Assembly (NCBI RefSeq): GCF_001368815.1
Contig: NZ_CTEI01000002.1
Location: forward strand, 372,001 to 436,000
Length of the DNA stretch: 64,000 bases
Reading direction: 5' to 3'
Origin: Paraliobacillus sp. PM-2
Lineage (GTDB): Bacteria > Bacillota > Bacilli > Bacillales > Amphibacillaceae
Shown here piece after piece: positions 32,976 through 42,064 of the stretch. A program made the position numbers and the translations under genes. Below the pieces are notes generated by a model. That model had not been told where the DNA came from and ran no database searches. It was given only the letters and a program-made list of their open reading frames with translations. Every line of letters starts with the position of its first letter. Within the stretch, counting starts at the first letter, position 1.

Positions 32976-35771
32976 TTACCTATTTTCGTAAACGAATTTG
33001 TCTTGATAAATCATATCTATTGTTTTATAAAGTTCCTTTTTGGGGATTGGTTTACTGTACCAATATCCTTGAAAATATCGACAACCTATTTTTTGCAATA
33101 GTTGGACATGTTGTAATCTTTCCACGCCTTCCACAATAACTTTAAGGCCAAGGGTTCGAGCCATTTCCATTATCGCTTGTACAATGGCAAAATCATTATT
33201 ATCTTCATGGATATTCATGACAAATGCTCGATCAATTTTTAAATAATCCAATTGAAATTGTTTCAGGTAAGATAATGATGAATAACCAACTCCAAAATCA
33301 TCTACTGCTATTCGTATTCCAAGAGCCTTTAATTCTTGTAAAACTCGTATGGATAAAGATAGATCTTTCATTAACATGCTTTCAGTAATCTCAAAAATTA
33401 ATTGGGAAGCTGGGCACTTGGTTTCCTCTAAAATTCTTTTTACTGTTGGTATAAAAGATTCATCTTGCAATTGAGCATAGCTTATATTAACAGAAGCATT
33501 AAATGAATGATGATCTTTCCTCCAAGCGACGACGTCTTGGCATACCTTCTTTAATACCCATGTACCAATAGGAACAATCCATCTTGTTTCCTCAGCGATT
33601 GGAATAAATTCAGCAGGAGAGATCATACCCAATGTATCATGTTTCCAACGAATAAGCGCCTCAACACCTAGTATATTATTCGTATGAAGATCAATTTGTG
33701 GCTGATACCAAACCTCAAATTGCTTCTTATCTAACGCATGATATAATTCATTTTGTAAAGAAAATGAACTAATCTCACTTTGTGATGGTTCTTGCCTATA
33801 AATATAATATTGTTGCTTGCCTTTCTTTCTTGACTCTTTTAAAGCCAATTCTGCCTCAACGATTAACGCCTCTGTTGATTGTCCATTAAATATTGAAACA
33901 CCAACACTAACCGTCGCAATAAATTCTACTGATTGGTAACGCCAGGAAACATCTAAGCTATCTAGTAAATTTCTAACTTTATTTTCTAAATCATTATAAC
34001 TCTCAAATTGCTCCACTAAAATTGAAAATTCATCTTGACCTGTCCGAGCAATGATTGATTGCGGAAGAGCTTGTTTGATAATATCTACTACATGTGTCAA
34101 TACATACTCCTCTGCACTTTGACCCAACATATTATTTATTTCTTTCATTTGATCGAAGTCTAAAACAAATAACGCTTGTTCTTCATTTTCAGCTAAAGAT
34201 TTTTCTAATAGCTTTGTAAAATAATATCTATTAGGTAATTGTGTTAATCCATCATAATATAACACTCGATTCAAGGAACGTTCAAATTGTTTTCGTTCTG
34301 TTACATCTTTTGAGACAAGTAAAATTTTGTATTTATCTTCCTCATGATCTAAAAATCGTTTACCATCAATATCAATAACATGTGTTTTACCATTCTTGTC
34401 TATTAATTCTGCTTCTACTCTTTCAAACTCAATTCCATTCTTTAATTGATCGATTAAACCAGATAATTTATGTTTAGAATCATTTTTTAGAGATTTTTTA
34501 ATTGTGGTAAAATCAAGATTTTCACCAAATATCATTTTATGAGAAGGTGATATATATTCGACATGTAATTGCTCGTCAATAACACATACAAAATCCGTGG
34601 AGTTGTTTGCTATAAGACGATACCTTCGTTCACTCTGTTTAATCTGATCGAGGTATTGCATGCTTTTTAGTGAAAAACTTAGGATAGAAGCATAACCTTC
34701 TATTGTTTGACATGTAATTGCATTTACCTGCTCTGGATGCTTTGCGAAAGTTATGAAGATACCTAACATTTGTTCATCTTCACTAACAATTGGTGTAATT
34801 TGAAAGGTTTGAAAACCTCTTTCTAGCATTATATTCCAATAAGGACCAAAAGAAGGATCATCGGTCATTTGTCCAACCTGATTGTGTCCCATATTAAGAA
34901 GAGTAGTTAGATAATGCTCTCTATATTCATTAAAATCTATGTTATGTATTTCTTTCTTGACTTGCTCTGGAATATGAGAAGAACCAAAACATTGAATTAC
35001 TTGTTTTTCATCATCTAAACGTAGGATCATACAACTTACATCTAAATGATCTTCAATCATTTGACATGAATCCGTAATGGTATCAAATAGATTCTTAGAG
35101 GAAATAATTTCTTTAGCAATTTTCAATTGGTTTTCCATAAAAGTAGTTTGGATTTTTTTGCTTGTAACATCCTCTTGTATCCCTATAAAACACAGTAATT
35201 GGTCTGCATCATCAAAAATAGGACTGATCTTAAGTTCATTCCAGAAAGGCCTACCATCTTTACGATGATTTTTAATCTCTATTTGAATCGGTTCATTATT
35301 TTTCAATGCTTGCCGAATCTTTTTTTTGTTTTCTTCAGATGTATCTTTACCTTGTAAAAACCTACAATTTTTACCCAATATTTCTTTTTTATTGTAACCT
35401 GTAATTTTTTCAAATCCTTCATTAACATACACAATTGGATTATCTTCCTGATTTGGATCAGTAATTATCATACCAGAAGATGATTGCTCAAATAAATGAC
35501 GAAATTGATTGTTCTCTCTAATCACTTCAAGAAGTTGTTCTTCCTTGTCTATACGATACATCACTTCATCATCGTGTTGTTTAACTAATAAACGAACCAT
35601 AGAATAGATTAGTACCATGGTTACTAATACAAATAGTAAGCCTTTGATTGTCTGTATGCGAGCGATACTTTGAAAATTAGTAAATACCTCATGAAGGATC
35701 CCGTCTGACATAAATATCCAAACCAATCCGAAGATTAAATAGATAATACTAACTTTTAGAGCCGACTTCAT
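32976..35771 (-). CDS. membrane LOV-GAF-PAS-GGDEF-EAL protein (c-di-GMP phosphodiesterase candidate)
   Basis: 931-aa signalling protein. Two transmembrane helices (about 7-20 and 44-62), then a LOV-type PAS domain (about 90-205) with GKNCRFLQG (photoactive-type Cys136), FWNEL and GIQED, then GAF (about 215-370), a second PAS (380-495), GGDEF (500-660) and EAL (670-925). The GGDEF motif is degenerate (RTGQDEF, 576-582), so cyclase activity is doubtful. The EAL side is intact (E704-A-L, EITES, DDFGVGYSSL, KIDRAF, VEGVE). It would hydrolyse c-di-GMP, possibly in response to blue light. ATG with a G-rich RBS. Confidence 0.92.
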   Translation of the reverse strand: MKSALKVSIIYLIFGLVWIFMSDGILHEVFTNFQSIARIQTIKGLLFVLVTMVLIYSMVRLLVKQHDDEVMYRIDKEEQLLEVIRENNQFRHLFEQSSSGMIITDPNQEDNPIVYVNEGFEKITGYNKKEILGKNCRFLQGKDTSEENKKKIRQALKNNEPIQIEIKNHRKDGRPFWNELKISPIFDDADQLLCFIGIQEDVTSKKIQTTFMENQLKIAKEIISSKNLFDTITDSCQMIEDHLDVSCMILRLDDEKQVIQCFGSSHIPEQVKKEIHNIDFNEYREHYLTTLLNMGHNQVGQMTDDPSFGPYWNIMLERGFQTFQITPIVSEDEQMLGIFITFAKHPEQVNAITCQTIEGYASILSFSLKSMQYLDQIKQSERRYRLIANNSTDFVCVIDEQLHVEYISPSHKMIFGENLDFTTIKKSLKNDSKHKLSGLIDQLKNGIEFERVEAELIDKNGKTHVIDIDGKRFLDHEEDKYKILLVSKDVTERKQFERSLNRVLYYDGLTQLPNRYYFTKLLEKSLAENEEQALFVLDFDQMKEINNMLGQSAEEYVLTHVVDIIKQALPQSIIARTGQDEFSILVEQFESYNDLENKVRNLLDSLDVSWRYQSVEFIATVSVGVSIFNGQSTEALIVEAELALKESRKKGKQQYYIYRQEPSQSEISSFSLQNELYHALDKKQFEVWYQPQIDLHTNNILGVEALIRWKHDTLGMISPAEFIPIAEETRWIVPIGTWVLKKVCQDVVAWRKDHHSFNASVNISYAQLQDESFIPTVKRILEETKCPASQLIFEITESMLMKDLSLSIRVLQELKALGIRIAVDDFGVGYSSLSYLKQFQLDYLKIDRAFVMNIHEDNNDFAIVQAIMEMARTLGLKVIVEGVERLQHVQLLQKIGCRYFQGYWYSKPIPKKELYKTIDMIYQDKFVYENR

Positions 35772-35937
35772 AATAGTCCCCCCCTTCTCAAATAGCCAGA
35801 TCAGTTTATAAAAAGAGTGACTAATCTATCACTATTATATGATGACATGACACGTTTCTACAATCCAATTTTTATCTTAACAATTATTAACATTACTTTT
35901 TTTCAAAAAAAAGCAGATTAATCTATATAATTAACAT

Positions 35938-35981
35938 AAAAAGGCTGCTTAAAAAGCTATAAAGCTCTTTAAACAGCCTTT
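35938..35981 (-). terminator. terminator of the mrp operon
   Basis: Imperfect stem AAAGGCTGTTTAAAGAGCT / AGCTTTTTAAGCAGCCTTT followed by T on the minus strand, 19 bp after the mrpG stop. Confidence 0.82.
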
Positions 35982-35999
35982 ACTATTATTTTAATTCGT

Positions 36000-36338
36000 T
36001 TACTTGTTTTTCATATCGTCTTTAAGGTCATCACGGATACTTTTGTCTGATAATTTAACACCAGCATGATAAGCAGACCTAGCCATCATAAATCCACCGA
36101 TAGGGGCAGTTATAAATACAAATAAAATTGTTAACAAAATCTTGCCACTAACAATATCATGTGCGTAACCAAAATATAAAAACAAACCAATCATCGTTCC
36201 TATAACACCAAAAGTGGACGCTTTGGTCGCTGCATTGATACGTGTGTATGCATCAGGCAATCGAATAATTGCAACAGCTCCTAGTAGCATAAAAATCGCA
36301 CCTAAAATTAAGAAGAAGCTAATCACGATTTCGCTCAA
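36000..36338 (-). CDS. mrpG: Na+/H+ antiporter subunit MrpG
   Basis: 112-aa membrane subunit (PhaG/MnhG family) with three helices and a charged C-terminal tail (SIRDDLKDDMKNK). Family motif AIIRLPDAYTRINAATKASTFG is present. Starts at TTG within the end of mrpF (20-bp overlap), with AAGGGGG as RBS. Last of the seven genes of the Mrp complex, which exports Na+ (and K+ or Li+) in exchange for H+ and supports alkaline and salt tolerance. Confidence 0.94.
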   Translation of the reverse strand: MSEIVISFFLILGAIFMLLGAVAIIRLPDAYTRINAATKASTFGVIGTMIGLFLYFGYAHDIVSGKILLTILFVFITAPIGGFMMARSAYHAGVKLSDKSIRDDLKDDMKNK

Positions 36339-36600
36339 TCACAACGCCCCCTTCCATATATTTTGATAATGCTACGGTTCCCACAAAGGATAAAATACCC
36401 AATACTAAAATTACTTCTACATAAACAAGCGTTTTTTGAGCAATCATTAACATCCCTACGAAACCGATTAAGGTAATACCTAACAAATCAAGTGCAACAA
36501 TACGATCAAACATGGAAGGCCCTTTAATTAGTCGCACAAAACAAAGGACAATAGAGATTGATAAGATACACATGACGATATATGCAACAGATTGTAGCAT
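36319..36600 (-). CDS. mrpF: Na+/H+ antiporter subunit MrpF
   Basis: 93-aa three-helix subunit (PhaF/MnhF). It has RLIKGPSMFDRIVALDLLGI, the conserved loop of the family, and ends EGGVVIERNRD. Its start overlaps the mrpE stop by one base and its end overlaps mrpG. GGAGGTG precedes the ATG. Needed for assembly and activity of the Mrp complex in B. subtilis and alkaliphiles; in B. subtilis MrpF is also linked to bile salt efflux. Confidence 0.94.
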   Translation of the reverse strand: MLQSVAYIVMCILSISIVLCFVRLIKGPSMFDRIVALDLLGITLIGFVGMLMIAQKTLVYVEVILVLGILSFVGTVALSKYMEGGVVIERNRD

Positions 36601-37076
36601 TAATCTGTCACCTCCATAATACCTTTTTCAAAGGTTAATTTTATGCTACGAATTACTTCCTCTTTTGAATCAATGTCAAGTGTATGAACATAAAGTGTTT
36701 TTTGATCATCTGAAAAGGACATCACTAAAGTCCCAGGTGTAAGTGTAATTAAACTAGCTAATAATGTAACTTCTAAATCCGAACTTAATTCGGTCGGATA
36801 GGCAATTATTCCAGGTTTTGCTTTGATTTTTGGACTTAAAACTATTTTCGCAACATTTATGTTTGCTAAGATCATTTCCTTAATGAAAACAAGAACCAAT
36901 TTGGCAAACGCAATGATCTTAGTGAAATACAAGTTAAAGTGTAGAAAACTACGAAAAAGATATAAAAAAGCTAAACCTATTACGTAGCCGACAAAAAAAG
37001 TCGAAAAGGAAAAATCACTAGAAAGTAACATCCATATCAAAGCTAAACTTAAGTTTAATAATATTTGTAATGGCAT
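36600..37076 (-). CDS. mrpE: Na+/H+ antiporter subunit MrpE
   Basis: 158-aa subunit (PhaE/MnhE) with two or three N-terminal helices and a cytoplasmic C-terminal domain. The family stretch is LEVTLLASLITLTPGTLVM. AAGGAG upstream of the ATG. It follows mrpD by 42 bp, the largest gap in the operon. MrpE is thought to aid assembly of MrpA-D with MrpF-G. Confidence 0.94.
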   Translation of the reverse strand: MPLQILLNLSLALIWMLLSSDFSFSTFFVGYVIGLAFLYLFRSFLHFNLYFTKIIAFAKLVLVFIKEMILANINVAKIVLSPKIKAKPGIIAYPTELSSDLEVTLLASLITLTPGTLVMSFSDDQKTLYVHTLDIDSKEEVIRSIKLTFEKGIMEVTD

Positions 37077-37118
37077 TGATAATACTCCTTTTATTTATCA
37101 TGACATCTATTCCATATA

Positions 37119-38606
37119 CTAAGGAAGAATGACATTAATATAATGTTCTGGGTTCATTAATTGTTCGGCTGCTCCGATAACATACTGAAATGCAGGTTCT
37201 GCTCCTAATCCTAGAGCAATTGTTAAAACGATTAACGGAATCACTGGTCTTAGCAAAGGAAACGTCTGTTTATTTGTCAAAGCAACAGTTGTACTGTTCT
37301 TTTCTCCCCAAAACACATTCATAAATATACGTAACATAGAAAATAAATTTAATAAGCTTACGATTAGGGCAACAGCGACAATTAAATACTGTCCTTGATC
37401 TAATCCCCCAACTACTAATGCAAATTTCCCAAAAAATCCACTTAAAGGTGGTATGCCAACTAAAGACATTGCAGCAATAAAGAAAAGCCAGCCGAGCATT
37501 GGGTGCGTCTTTAGTAGACCGCTCATTTTTCTAATATCGCCTGTACCGGTTACACGGATAATAATTCCTACAATAAAGAATAGTGCAACTTTAACGATCA
37601 TATCATGCGTAATATAATAAACAGATCCAGCAAGAGCAGAAGTTGAGAAAACACCTAATCCCATAATCATAAAACCTACTTGACTAATAATCTGATAAAT
37701 TATAATTTGCTTTATATCAAATTTAGATAAAGCACCGAAAACACCGAATATCATTGTAAGACCAGCTAATAAAAGAATGATACTATGTGTGAATTGTGGT
37801 TGTTGATTAAAGATTAGAGTAAAAGTTCTAATCAATGAATACAATCCAACTTTAGTTAATAACGCACCAAACAGTGCTGTTATTACTGCTGGAGGACCAT
37901 AATAAGACTTTGGCAACCAGAAGTATAATGGGAATAATGCGCCCTTTGCACCAAATACAAAGAGAAAAATGATTGCAATCACATTTAGCACACCCTGCTG
38001 ATCCATTGTTGCCACGCGGTTTCCTAAATCAGCCATATTGAGGGTTCCAGTTGTTGCATAAAGATAAGCGGCACCAACAAGAAAGAAGGCGGAAGCAACC
38101 ATATTCATCACAACATATTTAAAGGATTCCCTTAACTGAATTTTCTTCCCACCATTAGCAATTAACACATAGGAAGAAATTAAGGTAACCTCAAAGAAAA
38201 CAAAAAGATTAAACAAATCACCAGTTAAGAATGCGCCGTTAACACCAGTTAATAGGAAAAAGAAAAAGGAATAAAAATAATATTTTTCTCTCTCACTATG
38301 AATGGTTTTAAATGCATAAAATAAGCAAACTAAACCAACTAAGCTTGACATAAGAACCATTAAAACAGATAGCATATCACCAACTAATACTATCCCAAAT
38401 GGTGCATCCCAGTTCCCTACCTCTAGGATAATCATTTTTTCTTTCGTCTGATAAACGATATAAACTAAAAATGCAGCATAAACAAATAATGCAATTCCTG
38501 CAGTTCCAGCGATTATTCTTTGTAAACGATGTTGTTTGGCAAAAAAGATTAATACTGCACCAACCAACATTGGTAATAAAAATGGTATAACTAATAAGTT
38601 ACTCAT
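37119..38606 (-). CDS. mrpD: Na+/H+ antiporter subunit MrpD
   Basis: 495-aa antiporter-like subunit related to complex I NuoM/NuoN, about 14 helices. Contains the Proton_antipo_M domain. Key residues of the channel appear in FEVTLISSYVLIANG (the conserved TM Glu) and LFPLYFWLPKSYYGPP (Lys/Pro segment). Overlaps mrpC by 8 bp. With MrpA it forms the two main ion paths of the complex. Confidence 0.95.
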   Translation of the reverse strand: MSNLLVIPFLLPMLVGAVLIFFAKQHRLQRIIAGTAGIALFVYAAFLVYIVYQTKEKMIILEVGNWDAPFGIVLVGDMLSVLMVLMSSLVGLVCLFYAFKTIHSEREKYYFYSFFFFLLTGVNGAFLTGDLFNLFVFFEVTLISSYVLIANGGKKIQLRESFKYVVMNMVASAFFLVGAAYLYATTGTLNMADLGNRVATMDQQGVLNVIAIIFLFVFGAKGALFPLYFWLPKSYYGPPAVITALFGALLTKVGLYSLIRTFTLIFNQQPQFTHSIILLLAGLTMIFGVFGALSKFDIKQIIIYQIISQVGFMIMGLGVFSTSALAGSVYYITHDMIVKVALFFIVGIIIRVTGTGDIRKMSGLLKTHPMLGWLFFIAAMSLVGIPPLSGFFGKFALVVGGLDQGQYLIVAVALIVSLLNLFSMLRIFMNVFWGEKNSTTVALTNKQTFPLLRPVIPLIVLTIALGLGAEPAFQYVIGAAEQLMNPEHYINVILP

Positions 38607-38937
38607 CTAATCTTCCCCTCAATTGATCTAAGTCGTCTGTTTGGTGGGCCTTATACGTGCGATAGGTTAATACAAGTAATAAAGCTGTCATACCAAAACT
38701 AATTACAATTGCTGTTAGAATTAGTGCCTGTGGCAACGGATCAGAATATTTACTAGCTTCTTCACCTAACAAAGGTGCAGAACCAAGACCTAATCCGCCC
38801 ATTGTCAATATCAATAAATGAGCACCGTGTGACAATAATACCGTTCCTAATACAACTCGTAACAAGCTTTTTGTTAAGAGTAAATATGTCGCAACAGAAA
38901 ATAAAACACCTATTAGCACTGCTATTAAAATTTCCAT
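38599..38937 (-). CDS. mrpC: Na+/H+ antiporter subunit MrpC
   Basis: 112-aa three-helix subunit homologous to complex I NuoK. The sequence LLLTKSLLRVVLGTVLLSHGAHLLILT and DPLPQALILTAIVISFGMTA match the family, including the DPLPQALILTAIVI signature. It shares a base with mrpB and overlaps mrpD. Part of the single translationally coupled mrpABCDEFG unit. Confidence 0.95.
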   Translation of the reverse strand: MEILIAVLIGVLFSVATYLLLTKSLLRVVLGTVLLSHGAHLLILTMGGLGLGSAPLLGEEASKYSDPLPQALILTAIVISFGMTALLLVLTYRTYKAHQTDDLDQLRGRLDE

Positions 38938-39359
38938 TACGAATCATCCTCCGCTATTGTTGTAATAATTAATAATGTGACACCTACTACGACAATGTAC
39001 ACACCTAAGTCAAATACTAAGGCAGTAGTTAATTCCACATTTCCTAAAATCGGAATATGTGCATGATCAAAAAATTGTGTTAAAAAAGGATATCCAAAAA
39101 ACATACTACTGATACCTGTTCCCATTGCAATAAGTAAACCAGTACCAATTAAATATGGAAAGTAAAAAGAAAGTACTTTCTTAATTGTTTGGAGATCAAA
39201 GCTAATATAAAGCAATACAATAGCAGAAGCTGTCATTAATGCTCCAATAAATCCACCGCCAGGGTTGTTATGACCTGCAAACAATAAGAATACAGCAAAG
39301 GAAAGGATAATAAACACTGCGATACGAGTAATTGTGTGTACCGAAATATTATTTTTCAT
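38937..39359 (-). CDS. mrpB: Na+/H+ antiporter subunit MrpB
   Basis: 140-aa four-helix subunit (MnhB family). GHNNPGGGFIGALMTASAIVL is the conserved motif, and the C-terminal helix GVYIVVVGVTLLIITTIAED is typical. Start and stop codons overlap the mrpA stop and mrpC start by one base each. GGAAAGGAAG upstream of the ATG. Homologous to the C-terminal part of MrpA and to NuoJ-like regions. Confidence 0.95.
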   Translation of the reverse strand: MKNNISVHTITRIAVFIILSFAVFLLFAGHNNPGGGFIGALMTASAIVLLYISFDLQTIKKVLSFYFPYLIGTGLLIAMGTGISSMFFGYPFLTQFFDHAHIPILGNVELTTALVFDLGVYIVVVGVTLLIITTIAEDDS

Positions 39360-41776
39360 TATAAATCTTCCTTTCCATTCATTTTCAATTTAATTAAAGA
39401 AACGATACCTAAACCTGCTATACCTAATACAAGTATTTCAAACATGGTATCCATTCCACGAAAGTCGACTAAAATAACGTTTACTACGTTGTCTCCACCA
39501 CCAAGGTCATGTGAATTCTTTAAGAAATAATCAGCAATAGACTCAAATGGTTTTTTATTACCTAAGGCTAATGAACTTAATGCCATTGTAGTAACAAGCG
39601 CCCCGACACCGATAGAGATAAATAGATTCGTCCATTTAAATACAGGCTTTGTTTTTTCTTTGCGCAGTTCTGGCAAATGATAAAAGCATAGTAAGAATAG
39701 GGCTGTTGTAACGGTTTCAACCAACAACTGTGTTAATGCTAAATCAGGCGCACGGAACATAACAAACAATAACGCCACTAAGAACCCTACGAAGCTAGTA
39801 GCGATTATTGCTATTACTCGATTTGTGATAAACGGTACTAAAATAGCTGATAATGCAATAATAGCCACTAAAACCCATGCGTAAATTGGTATTTCTGCAA
39901 CATTATTTGTGTCGATGGCAAAACCACCAAAATGAAATAGTGTATAGCCTACGAGTACAATGAAAAACACATACATATAAGCTAAATAGTCACGTAACAA
40001 GCCTGTTTCAGGTACTTTTGTGATTTTCTTAGCGATTGGTGCAATTCTATTAACAATTCCATCATAAAAATAGTTGATTGGATCTTTTTTATGCAAACGT
40101 AAGAATGCATAAATTTTTTGCCATTTCGTTAGCGTTAGATACATTAATACACCAACAGCGATAATACTAATGGTCATATACAATGGTGGGAAATTAAAAC
40201 CATGCCATGCCTTAATATGAATATCAAAGTGCTCTACTCCAGTTAATGATACAGGATAGATTGCTTTGACTGCCGGCTCAATAATAGTATGTGATAGTAT
40301 ATTAGGGAAAAAGCCAAATAACACGACAAGACTTGCTAATATAATCGGTGGTATCAACATACCAACAGGTGCCTCATGTGGTTTTTTCTCTAATTCTTCT
40401 GGTTGATAGTTTCCTCTAAAGGTTTTAAATACAAGAATCATACTATAAACAAACGTGAACACACTTGCTACCCATGCAATCACCGGGAATAACACACCTA
40501 GGGATTGCATATTGAAACTAGTAATATCTGTTGCATGTAGCATACTTTCTAAAAACATTTCTTTACTTAAAAATCCATTGAATGGGTAAACACCCGCCAT
40601 GGAAAAGGCACCAATAATTGAGATGGTAAACGTAATAGGCATAAAGGTCATTAAGCCACCAAGCTTACGTATATCTCTTGTACCCGTTTCATGGTCAACA
40701 ATGCCTGCAACCATGAACAAGCTACCCTTAAAGGTAGAATGGTTAATTAAATGAAAGACTGCAGCCACAGTAGCAGCAGTAAACCCGGCCTTATATCCAT
40801 AGAAGGCCGCAGCAGAGCCTACACCTAGCATACTCATTATCATTCCTAGTTGACTGATTGTTGAATAAGCTAAGATTGATTTTAAGTCTGTTTGTCTTAC
40901 TGCATTGAACGATCCCCATAATAAGGTGAACAAGCCAAATCCAGAGACAAGCCAAAACCATTCTGATGAACCAGAAAAAACAGGACTTAATCGAGCAACT
41001 AAATAAATACCTGCTTTCACCATAGTTGCTGAGTGTAAATAAGCACTTACCGGTGTTGGAGCTTCCATTGCATCTGGTAGCCAAATATGAAATGGAAATT
41101 GTGCTGACTTTGTAAATGCACCAAACAAGACAAGCAACATGGTTGGAATAAATAAACTACTTGAAGTGACGACATCCACTTGTGCAATAATCTCAGTTAT
41201 GGTAAATGTTCCAGTCATTACATAAAGTAATGAAAAACCAGCAAGCATTGCAAAACCACCTGAAACGGTGATTAACATTGATTTTAATGCTCCATAGCGT
41301 GATTTTTTTCGTTCATACCAATAACCGATTAGTAACGCCGAAGAAAGACTTGTTAGTTCCCAGAAAACATATAAAACCATTAAGTTTCCAGAAAGTACAA
41401 CGCCTAACATTGCCCCCATAAACATCATTAAATAGAAGTAGAAGTTATGCAATGATTCTTTGTCTTTATCCAGATAAAACACTGAATATAAAACAACTAA
41501 CACACCAATACCCGTAATTAATAATGCAAACAATAATGCGAGTCCATCTAAATGAATATTAAAGTTGATTCCCAATGATGGTACCCAACTTAGAAGATGT
41601 GTTACTACTTCTCCATCCGCAATGGTTGGAATAAATGTTAATAAATAAACAAATAACACTGTAGGTAATACAAGCACAAACCAACCCGTGTGAACCGATG
41701 AGATTTTTTTATAAAAAAACGGGATAATTAGTGCAAATAAAAAAGGGGCTATAATTGCTATATGTAAAAACGACAA
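39359..41776 (-). CDS. mrpA: Na+/H+ antiporter subunit MrpA
   Basis: Largest Mrp subunit (805 aa, about 21 helices), related to complex I NuoL with a C-terminal MrpB-like extension. Features include VFWELTSLSSALLIGYW, HIWLPDAMEAPTPVSAYLHSA with the conserved Lys just after, and DLALTQLLVETVTTALFLLC, all family hallmarks. Start is TTG at 41776: GAGGAGG lies 9 nt before it and the resulting N-terminus (MSFLHIAIIAPF) matches the family; the frame is open 27 codons further. First gene of the operon. Confidence 0.95.
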   Translation of the reverse strand: MSFLHIAIIAPFLFALIIPFFYKKISSVHTGWFVLVLPTVLFVYLLTFIPTIADGEVVTHLLSWVPSLGINFNIHLDGLALLFALLITGIGVLVVLYSVFYLDKDKESLHNFYFYLMMFMGAMLGVVLSGNLMVLYVFWELTSLSSALLIGYWYERKKSRYGALKSMLITVSGGFAMLAGFSLLYVMTGTFTITEIIAQVDVVTSSSLFIPTMLLVLFGAFTKSAQFPFHIWLPDAMEAPTPVSAYLHSATMVKAGIYLVARLSPVFSGSSEWFWLVSGFGLFTLLWGSFNAVRQTDLKSILAYSTISQLGMIMSMLGVGSAAAFYGYKAGFTAATVAAVFHLINHSTFKGSLFMVAGIVDHETGTRDIRKLGGLMTFMPITFTISIIGAFSMAGVYPFNGFLSKEMFLESMLHATDITSFNMQSLGVLFPVIAWVASVFTFVYSMILVFKTFRGNYQPEELEKKPHEAPVGMLIPPIILASLVVLFGFFPNILSHTIIEPAVKAIYPVSLTGVEHFDIHIKAWHGFNFPPLYMTISIIAVGVLMYLTLTKWQKIYAFLRLHKKDPINYFYDGIVNRIAPIAKKITKVPETGLLRDYLAYMYVFFIVLVGYTLFHFGGFAIDTNNVAEIPIYAWVLVAIIALSAILVPFITNRVIAIIATSFVGFLVALLFVMFRAPDLALTQLLVETVTTALFLLCFYHLPELRKEKTKPVFKWTNLFISIGVGALVTTMALSSLALGNKKPFESIADYFLKNSHDLGGGDNVVNVILVDFRGMDTMFEILVLGIAGLGIVSLIKLKMNGKEDL

Positions 41777-42024
41777 GAGCCCATACCTCCTCAAAATAAA
41801 AACTTGTTTTTTTAATCTTTCATACACTACACATAACCTAGTTATTACTAGTAACATACAAGTACAATGAAATTATACATGAATTAATTTTTAGCCGCAA
41901 TTATGGTAATTTAAGCTTTTTAACTATTTATCGAAACTATTTAAATAGGAAGAAACACAGAAAATACAATTTGTAAATTTTTTTTGACATTTGTTTTCTA
42001 CTGAAAAGAGTTTTTTCGTTTCAT

Positions 42025-42057
42025 AAGTAAAATCCGACCATTAGATCGGATTTACTT
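42025..42057 (-). terminator. probable terminator of the chemoreceptor gene
   Basis: AAGTAAATCCGA / TCGGATTTTACTT stem (about 12 bp) 8 nt past the stop codon. The T tract is short, so efficiency is uncertain. Confidence 0.6.
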
Positions 42058-42064
42058 CTCTAAA

